A DNA stretch of 64,000 nt from assembly GCF_003258595.1 (NCBI RefSeq), contig NZ_QHHQ01000004.1, forward strand, positions 310,001 to 374,000. The letters are read 5' to 3'. Below, one piece after another: positions 54,015 through 64,000 of the stretch; the stretch's first letter is position 1, and each line of letters starts with the position of its first letter. This stretch comes from Acuticoccus sediminis. GTDB taxonomy: Bacteria > Pseudomonadota > Alphaproteobacteria > Rhizobiales > Amorphaceae. The translations under genes were made by a program, and so were the position numbers. The notes beneath the pieces are model-generated. The model saw only the letters and a list, made by a program, of their open reading frames with translations, made no database searches and had not been told where the DNA came from.

Positions 54015-54857
54015 CTAGCTCCGTGCGGCCTCCGCGCCGGCACACAGCTCGATGATCTCGGAGGTGATCTCCTCCTGCCGCAGCGCCTTCTCCGTCATCG
54101 AGAGGTCCGTGAGGCGCTGCTCGATGTTGTTGCGGGCGGCGGCCATCGCCCGCAGCCGCGCATCGTTTTCGGCGACGTAGGCGTGCATCGCCGTCGCGCA
54201 GAGCGCGGCGAAGACGTACTCGGCCGCGAGCCGCTCCACCAGGACGGCGGGCGGCAGCGTGGTCAGCGGCGGCTCGGTCCGCTTCTGCGGCCGGAAGCGG
54301 GCCGTGTCGAGCGGGAGGACGGAGATGCGCTCGGCGGCGACGGCGCTGTCGGAGACCTGCCGTCCGAACACCACCTCGAGGCGGGAGACCTCCCCCTCCG
54401 CCAGCATCTCGTAGACCATGTCCACCAGGCTCGTGGCGAGCGCCGGGAGCGCGTCGACATGGCTCGGCATGACGGCGGTGTGCGTCGGCTCGATGCCGCG
54501 TTCGCGGGCGATCGCCGCCCCCCGGGTGCCGACGATGATGAGCGCCTCGGGTGCCGCCGCCGCGACCGCGTCCAGGATGTGTTCGCTGAATGCGCCCGCG
54601 AACCCTTCCTCGGCACAGAAGGCGACGAGCGCTGTTCTGGGCGGCGCGGACGCGGCGGGCGTCTCGTCCGCCGTGGCGCCGACCGCGGCCCTGCCGATCG
54701 CTCCGCCGACGAGGCGCCCGTAGGCGTCGATCGCCGAGAGGAGCGAGCGGCCGTGCTGGGCGCGTGCGGCGGCGATCCCGCGCATCGCCGTCACCACCGC
54801 CTGAAGCTGGGTGACGTTGGCGATCCGTGCCTGGATCTCCGCGTGCCGGTCAGCCAC
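54015..54857 (-). CDS. atpG: N-ATPase gamma subunit
   Basis: A 280-residue rotor-shaft subunit, the last gene of the N-ATPase operon. It has the N- and C-terminal coiled-coil helices of gamma ([18 protein letters not shown]-like start; [14 protein letters not shown] and [14 protein letters not shown] at the end) but a strongly diverged middle. The divergence is usual for N-ATPases compared with standard AtpG. It overlaps the alpha-subunit gene by eight bases. Confidence 0.85.
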   Translation of the reverse strand: MADRHAEIQARIANVTQLQAVVTAMRGIAAARAQHGRSLLSAIDAYGRLVGGAIGRAAVGATADETPAASAPPRTALVAFCAEEGFAGAFSEHILDAVAAAAPEALIIVGTRGAAIARERGIEPTHTAVMPSHVDALPALATSLVDMVYEMLAEGEVSRLEVVFGRQVSDSAVAAERISVLPLDTARFRPQKRTEPPLTTLPPAVLVERLAAEYVFAALCATAMHAYVAENDARLRAMAAARNNIEQRLTDLSMTEKALRQEEITSEIIELCAGAEAARS

Positions 54858-56415
54858 CGTCCGCCGCCCCCGCCGGCTCGGCCGCGCTCGGCTCAGAGGT
54901 CGACCGCGTGAGGTCGGCGACCAGCGCCGTCATCGCCGACAGCAGCGTCTCGCGACCCGCATCGTCCAGCGTGCCGGTGGCCTCGACGCTCTCGACCACG
55001 CCGCCCGCCGCCCGGTCCAGCGCCGCGGGCAGGCCGGTGCGGAAGGCCGGCACCTTGTCGACCGGGAGCGGGTCGAGGACGCCGCCCTGCACGGCAAGCA
55101 CCATCGCCACCTCGTCCACCAGGCGGAACGGCGCGTACTGGTCCTGCGACAGCACCGCCCGGATGCGCCGTCCGCGTGCGATACGGTCCTTCACCTTCGC
55201 GTCCGTGACACCGCCGAAGCGGGTGAACATCTCGATCTCGAGGAACTGCGCGTAGTCGAGCCGCAGCATGCTGGCGGCCTTGCGGAGCGCCGGCGCCTGC
55301 GTCTTGCCGCCGACGCGGCTGACGCTGCGCCCGACGTCCACCGCAGGCTTCTGCCCCGCCTGGAACAGCGCCGAATCGAGAACGATCTGCCCGTCCGTGA
55401 TCGAGATGAGGTTGGTCGGGATGTAGGCCGACAGGTTGCCGGCATCGAGCTCGGCAATGGGCAGCGCCGTCAGCGAGCCGCCGCCGTGCTCCTTCGACAG
55501 TTTCGCCGCCCGCTCCAGGAGCCTCGCGTGGACGTAGAAGACATCGCCGGGGTACGCCTCGCGGCCGGGCGGCTGGCGGGTGATGAGCGCGATCTCCCGG
55601 TGGGTGGCGGCGTGCTTGGTCAGGTCGTCGATGACGATCAGCGCGTGCTGGCCCCGGTCGCGGAAATGCTCTGCCATCGTGGCGGCGGCAAACGGCGCGA
55701 TCCACTGCAGCCCCAGCGCGCTCGACGGCGAGGCGACGACGATGATCGTGCGCTCCGGCGCGCCATGGCGACGGATCGCCTCGATCACGCGCGCGACCGT
55801 GGACGACTTCTGCCCCACCGCGACGTAGACCGAGATGATGTCGGTGTTCTTCTGGTTGATGATCGCGTCGACACCCACCGCGGTCTTGCCGATCGCGCGG
55901 TCGCCGACGATCAGCTCCCGCTGGCCCCGCCCCAGGGCGAACATCGCGTCCACGACGAGCAGGCCGGTCTTTACCGGCTCCGTCACGAAGTCGCGCGCCT
56001 GGATGGGCGGCGCGGGACGCTCCACCGGCTCCTGCGCCTCGCCGTCGATGGGGGGACCGCCGTCGAGCGGCCGGCCGAGCGGGTCGACGACGCGGCCGAG
56101 AAGCGCCGGCCCCGTCGGCACCCGCACCACCTCGCCGCTGCCGGTGACCCGGTCGCCGGCGAGAACGCCCGCCGCGTCGTCGAGAAGCACGCAGGCGACG
56201 GTATCGGCATTGAGGGAGGAGACGTAGCCCACCCCGCCGCGCTCGAATCGTACCAGCTCGTCGAGCCGCACCCCGGGGAGGCCGGAGACGAAGGCGACGC
56301 CGTCGGCCGCCGATTCCACCCGGCCCACCTCCTCGGCGGAGGCGCCGATGTCGGCGGCTTCGACCTTCGCGCGCGCGGTGTCGAGCCAGGCGTCAAGCTG
56401 CGTGGCGTCGCTCAC
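54850..56415 (-). CDS. atpA: N-ATPase alpha subunit
   Basis: A 521-residue non-catalytic nucleotide-binding subunit. The P-loop is [10 protein letters not shown] (about residue 170). [41 protein letters not shown] and SISRVGG-like [10 protein letters not shown] are the usual alpha segments. It overlaps the b subunit gene by 23 bases. Position eight of nine in the atpDCQRBEFAG order identifies it as N-type rather than the housekeeping F1 alpha, which must be elsewhere. Confidence 0.92.
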   Translation of the reverse strand: MSDATQLDAWLDTARAKVEAADIGASAEEVGRVESAADGVAFVSGLPGVRLDELVRFERGGVGYVSSLNADTVACVLLDDAAGVLAGDRVTGSGEVVRVPTGPALLGRVVDPLGRPLDGGPPIDGEAQEPVERPAPPIQARDFVTEPVKTGLLVVDAMFALGRGQRELIVGDRAIGKTAVGVDAIINQKNTDIISVYVAVGQKSSTVARVIEAIRRHGAPERTIIVVASPSSALGLQWIAPFAAATMAEHFRDRGQHALIVIDDLTKHAATHREIALITRQPPGREAYPGDVFYVHARLLERAAKLSKEHGGGSLTALPIAELDAGNLSAYIPTNLISITDGQIVLDSALFQAGQKPAVDVGRSVSRVGGKTQAPALRKAASMLRLDYAQFLEIEMFTRFGGVTDAKVKDRIARGRRIRAVLSQDQYAPFRLVDEVAMVLAVQGGVLDPLPVDKVPAFRTGLPAALDRAAGGVVESVEATGTLDDAGRETLLSAMTALVADLTRSTSEPSAAEPAGAADGG

Positions 56416-57133
56416 TGGAAACCTCCTTCTGAATGCGTTCGAGGTCCGCCCGCCAGGAGTTGCGCACCACCAGCGACGCGGCCTGGATCTCGAGCCCGGC
56501 GATCAGCGCCGGATCGACGGTGACGCTGACGGACACCCCGTCGCCCAGCACCCCGGCGAGGGCGGCGCGCACCGCGGGCTCCGCATCGCCGAGCGGCGCC
56601 GCGCTGACGAGATGGACGTCCTCGGCGGCGAGGCGCCGGCGGTCGTCGTCCGGGAGGGCCGCGACCTGCGCCACGAGGCCGTCGAGGAAGGCGAGCGTCA
56701 GCGCCTCGGCCGGGATCCGCTCGACGAGGCGGCGGGCGATGGCGAAGGCGAGCTGCGACGCGTGGCCGGCGACCGCCCTCTCGGCGGCGGCCCGGTCGCG
56801 GGCGACGTCGGCCTCGCCGGCCTCCCGCACCTTCGCCGCCTCCGCCTCCGCCGCGGCGACGAGGCCCTGACGGTGCTTCTCGGCCTCGGCCTCGGCGGCG
56901 GCGAACAGGCGGTCCCGCTCGGGGCCGACGGTGGCGAGCCGCGCCTCGCGCTCGACCTTCAGCCGGTCCGCCTCCTCGCGCGCGGTCCTCGCGTCATCGA
57001 GGCTTCTGGCGATCTCCGCCTTCCGCCTGGCGACGATCTCCGCCACCGGTCTGAAGAAGAACCGTGCCAGCAGCCCGACGAGGATGAGGACGTTGATCGT
57101 CTGAAACGCCAGCGTCCACCAGTCGATGCTCAT
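56393..57133 (-). CDS. atpF: N-ATPase subunit b with delta-like C-terminus
   Basis: A 246-residue stator subunit, about 80 residues longer than ordinary b. Residues 1-30 are the membrane segment ([20 protein letters not shown]), 35-140 a charged coiled coil, and 145-246 look like the C-terminal part of the delta subunit ([13 protein letters not shown], then [20 protein letters not shown]). N-ATPase operons lack a separate delta gene, and this extension explains how the stalk meets F1. ATG 57133 was chosen because it precedes the membrane segment directly; the open frame upstream covers atpE. Confidence 0.88.
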   Translation of the reverse strand: MSIDWWTLAFQTINVLILVGLLARFFFRPVAEIVARRKAEIARSLDDARTAREEADRLKVEREARLATVGPERDRLFAAAEAEAEKHRQGLVAAAEAEAAKVREAGEADVARDRAAAERAVAGHASQLAFAIARRLVERIPAEALTLAFLDGLVAQVAALPDDDRRRLAAEDVHLVSAAPLGDAEPAVRAALAGVLGDGVSVSVTVDPALIAGLEIQAASLVVRNSWRADLERIQKEVSSERRHAA

Positions 57134-57135
57134 CG

Positions 57136-57381
57136 TCAGCCGATGAACGGGTTCGCGAACAGGAGCAGCAGCGCGACGACGAGGCAGTAGATCGCCGTCG
57201 TCTCGATCATGGCGAGGCCGACGAAGAGCGTGCGCGAGATGGTGCCCGCGGCTTCCGGCTGCCGGGCGATGGCGTCCATCGCGGCGGCGACCGACCGTCC
57301 CTCGCCGAGCGCCGGCCCGATCGCTCCGGCGGAGACCGCGATACCGGCCGCGATGATGCTGGCGATCTCGACCCAGTTCAT
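57136..57381 (-). CDS. atpE: N-ATPase subunit c with two-carboxylate ion site
   Basis: An 81-residue rotor-ring subunit. Compared with the Ilyobacter sodium ring, the inner helix has GPALGEGRS, with Glu in place of the sodium-ligand Gln, the loop is ARQPEA, and the outer helix has MIETTAIY, keeping the key Glu, a Thr and the Tyr. A double-carboxylate site is the hallmark of N-ATPases. These were proposed to move sodium, but protons have also been considered, so the ion is undecided. It differs clearly from the proton-type c subunit at 33167-33394. Confidence 0.92.
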   Translation of the reverse strand: MNWVEIASIIAAGIAVSAGAIGPALGEGRSVAAAMDAIARQPEAAGTISRTLFVGLAMIETTAIYCLVVALLLLFANPFIG

Positions 57382-58070
57382 GGCGTGTCACTCCTGTCGG
57401 TTTGTTGCCGGCCCTCCTCGAGGGCGCTGGCGATGAAGACCATGGCGAGGGCGGCGAAGATGTACGCCTGAACCGCCCCCGTCAGCAGATCGAGTGCCAT
57501 CAGCGGCACCGGCACCAGGATCGCGGCGAGCGAGAGGATGATGCCGATGATGAACACCCCGCTCATCACGTTGCCGAAGAGACGCACGATCATCGAGAAG
57601 GTCCGGGTGAAGACCTCGACGAGGTTCACCGGCATCATCAGGATCGTCGGCTGGGCGAACGTGGCGAGGTAGCCCCTGAGGCCCAGCTCCTTGATGCCGA
57701 AGCCGAGCGTCGCGACGAAGACGATGAGGCCGAGCGCGGCGTCCGTCTCCACATGCGCCGTCGGCGGTTCGACGCCGGGGACGAGGGACGACCAGTTCGC
57801 CGTCAGGATGAAGATGAGCAGCGTACCGATGAGGGCGCGGTAGGGCTCCGGCTCGGCGCGCATCGTGACGCGGATCTGGTCGTCGATGACGCCGACGACG
57901 AGTTCCAGGACCGTCTGCCACGTGCCCGGAACCAGCGAGAGATGCCGTGTGACGAGGCAGGCCCCGCCGGCGAGCACGGCGATGATGCACCAGGTGATCA
58001 CCACCGGCTCGGTGATCGGCACGGTGCCGATCCAGAAGTCGACCTTGGCGACGAGGGGCGTGCTATCCAT
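57378..58070 (-). CDS. atpB: N-ATPase subunit a
   Basis: A 230-residue channel subunit. The essential arginine lies in [14 protein letters not shown], and [20 protein letters not shown] is the conserved C-terminal region. It is shorter than the housekeeping subunit a at 32351-33118 and only distantly similar. Its ends overlap atpE by four bases and atpR by eight. Confidence 0.9.
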   Translation of the reverse strand: MDSTPLVAKVDFWIGTVPITEPVVITWCIIAVLAGGACLVTRHLSLVPGTWQTVLELVVGVIDDQIRVTMRAEPEPYRALIGTLLIFILTANWSSLVPGVEPPTAHVETDAALGLIVFVATLGFGIKELGLRGYLATFAQPTILMMPVNLVEVFTRTFSMIVRLFGNVMSGVFIIGIILSLAAILVPVPLMALDLLTGAVQAYIFAALAMVFIASALEEGRQQTDRSDTP

Positions 58071-58401
58071 GCGACCGCTCCTGCCGAAGCGTCTCGGCGG
58101 CGAGCGCCGCCTCCCCCGCGCGCCGTTCCCGCCGCATGAGGAGCGCGCGCGTTGCGAGCACGCCCGCCGCGGCGGCCACGAGGGCGACCCCGCCGGCGAG
58201 ACGCACGATCGCGAAGAGCGCGGCGATCAGCACCGCGTGGCGGGCGACCTGCAGAACGACGGGTGCGAGGACGCGGCCGGACGTGATCCACCGCACGCTG
58301 GTGCGCAGCGACAGGAAGTGCGCCGCGCCGATGGCGATGCCGAGGGCGAAGAACCCCGCCGCCAGGCCGGCGATGTGAAGCGTTTCGGCGTTGAGCGTCA
58401 T
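58063..58401 (-). CDS. atpR: N-ATPase accessory membrane protein AtpR
   Basis: A 112-residue membrane protein with about three hydrophobic segments (GLAAGFFALGIAIGAAHFL; LQVARHAVLIAALFAIV; ALVAAAAGVLATRALL). This is the AtpR position and shape, a subunit found only in N-ATPase operons and thought to help a/c assembly. ATG 58401 overlaps the atpQ stop by four bases; the longer open frame belongs to composition. Confidence 0.8.
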   Translation of the reverse strand: MTLNAETLHIAGLAAGFFALGIAIGAAHFLSLRTSVRWITSGRVLAPVVLQVARHAVLIAALFAIVRLAGGVALVAAAAGVLATRALLMRRERRAGEAALAAETLRQERSHG

Positions 58402-58681
58402 TGCCGGTGCATCCAGCGCCAGGCCGACCAGCAGCCGGCCGCGAGCCCCAGCATCATCAGCGGGGCGGAGAAGAAGATCTGGGTGCCGGCGAGATGGTCG
58501 AGCCACCGGCCGACGAACAGGAACAGCAGCGTCGGCGCGACGACGATCCATCCCAGGAGGCCGATCTGCCCGACCTGGCGCATCATCGAGGGCTCGCCCT
58601 CCCTGTACCAGCGGCGCTCGCGCTCGTGCCGGCGCCGGGCACCGGCGGCGAGGCCCTGGGTGGGATCCTCCTCGGCCTTGG

Positions 58682-58685
<4 letters not shown>
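58398..58685 (-). CDS. atpQ: N-ATPase accessory protein AtpQ (AtpI-like)
   Basis: A 95-residue protein with a charged N-terminus and two membrane segments (LLGWIVVAPTLLFLFVGRWLD; FFSAPLMMLGLAAGCWSAW). It is related in layout to AtpI and sits where atpQ is expected, between atpC and atpR. It overlaps both neighbours by four bases. Confidence 0.82.

Positions 58686-64000
<5,315 letters not shown>

Overview
This 64 kb window is GC-rich, densely coding alphaproteobacterial chromosome. The evidence is the split F-ATPase operon with separate b and b' genes (atpI-atpB-atpE-atpF'-atpF), a fused enoyl-CoA hydratase/phosphate acetyltransferase next to fabI and a PHA synthase, a guaB-rsmB neighbourhood, DUF1127 and DUF1289 small proteins, and the codon style. 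A Hyphomicrobiales-like organism is most likely, but I cannot name a genus. No rRNA, tRNA, CRISPR array, insertion sequence or phage gene was seen.

Layout. 1-2290: end of a thiamin operon (thiC-thiM-thiE, overlapping stops and starts). 2313-13914: a mostly minus-strand housekeeping run with a membrane adenylate cyclase, an omega-aminotransferase, mtnA, KDG kinase plus KDPGal aldolase, rsmB, a class D beta-lactamase lying between guaB and rsmB, guaB with a visible promoter, and an SF1 helicase.

14195-31689 is the most unusual part. Nearly every protein has an export signal. A seven-gene minus-strand operon encodes, in order of transcription, an M14-like zinc carboxypeptidase, an L,D-transpeptidase, a peptidoglycan-binding-like protein, a DUF4384-like protein, a trypsin-like protease, an OmpA-domain protein and an unknown secreted protein. 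It is divergent from an exported caspase with a PAN-like tail. An exported NagZ-like GH3 enzyme, an AT-rich 0.77 kb gene-free stretch with a near-perfect palindrome and a tiny ORF, an RTX calcium-binding protein and a second paralogous exported caspase follow. I read this as a candidate envelope system that joins regulated proteolysis to peptidoglycan remodelling. I know of no described system with this composition.

31964-38563: the Fo half of the ordinary F-ATPase, a GST, a PrmA-like methyltransferase, a DUF1127 protein and an M24B aminopeptidase. 38621-53197: a candidate catabolic region. A TPP enzyme is divergent from a molybdenum hydroxylase (FAD subunit plus a fused 2Fe-2S/Mo subunit), a 6-hydroxynicotinate-reductase-like protein, an ApbE-related UPF0280 protein and a cupin. 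A branched-chain-type ABC importer (with a fused LivHM permease and an embedded LysE exporter) and a MarR regulator follow. Together they suggest uptake and reductive breakdown of an N-heterocycle or similar compound.

53324-64000: an LprI-MliC chimeric lysozyme inhibitor-like protein, then a complete N-ATPase operon (atpDCQRBEFAG order) on the minus strand. It is joined by overlapping or near-overlapping genes to maoC-pta, fabI and phaC, which runs off the right end. The window therefore holds parts of two different rotary ATPases about 20 kb apart.
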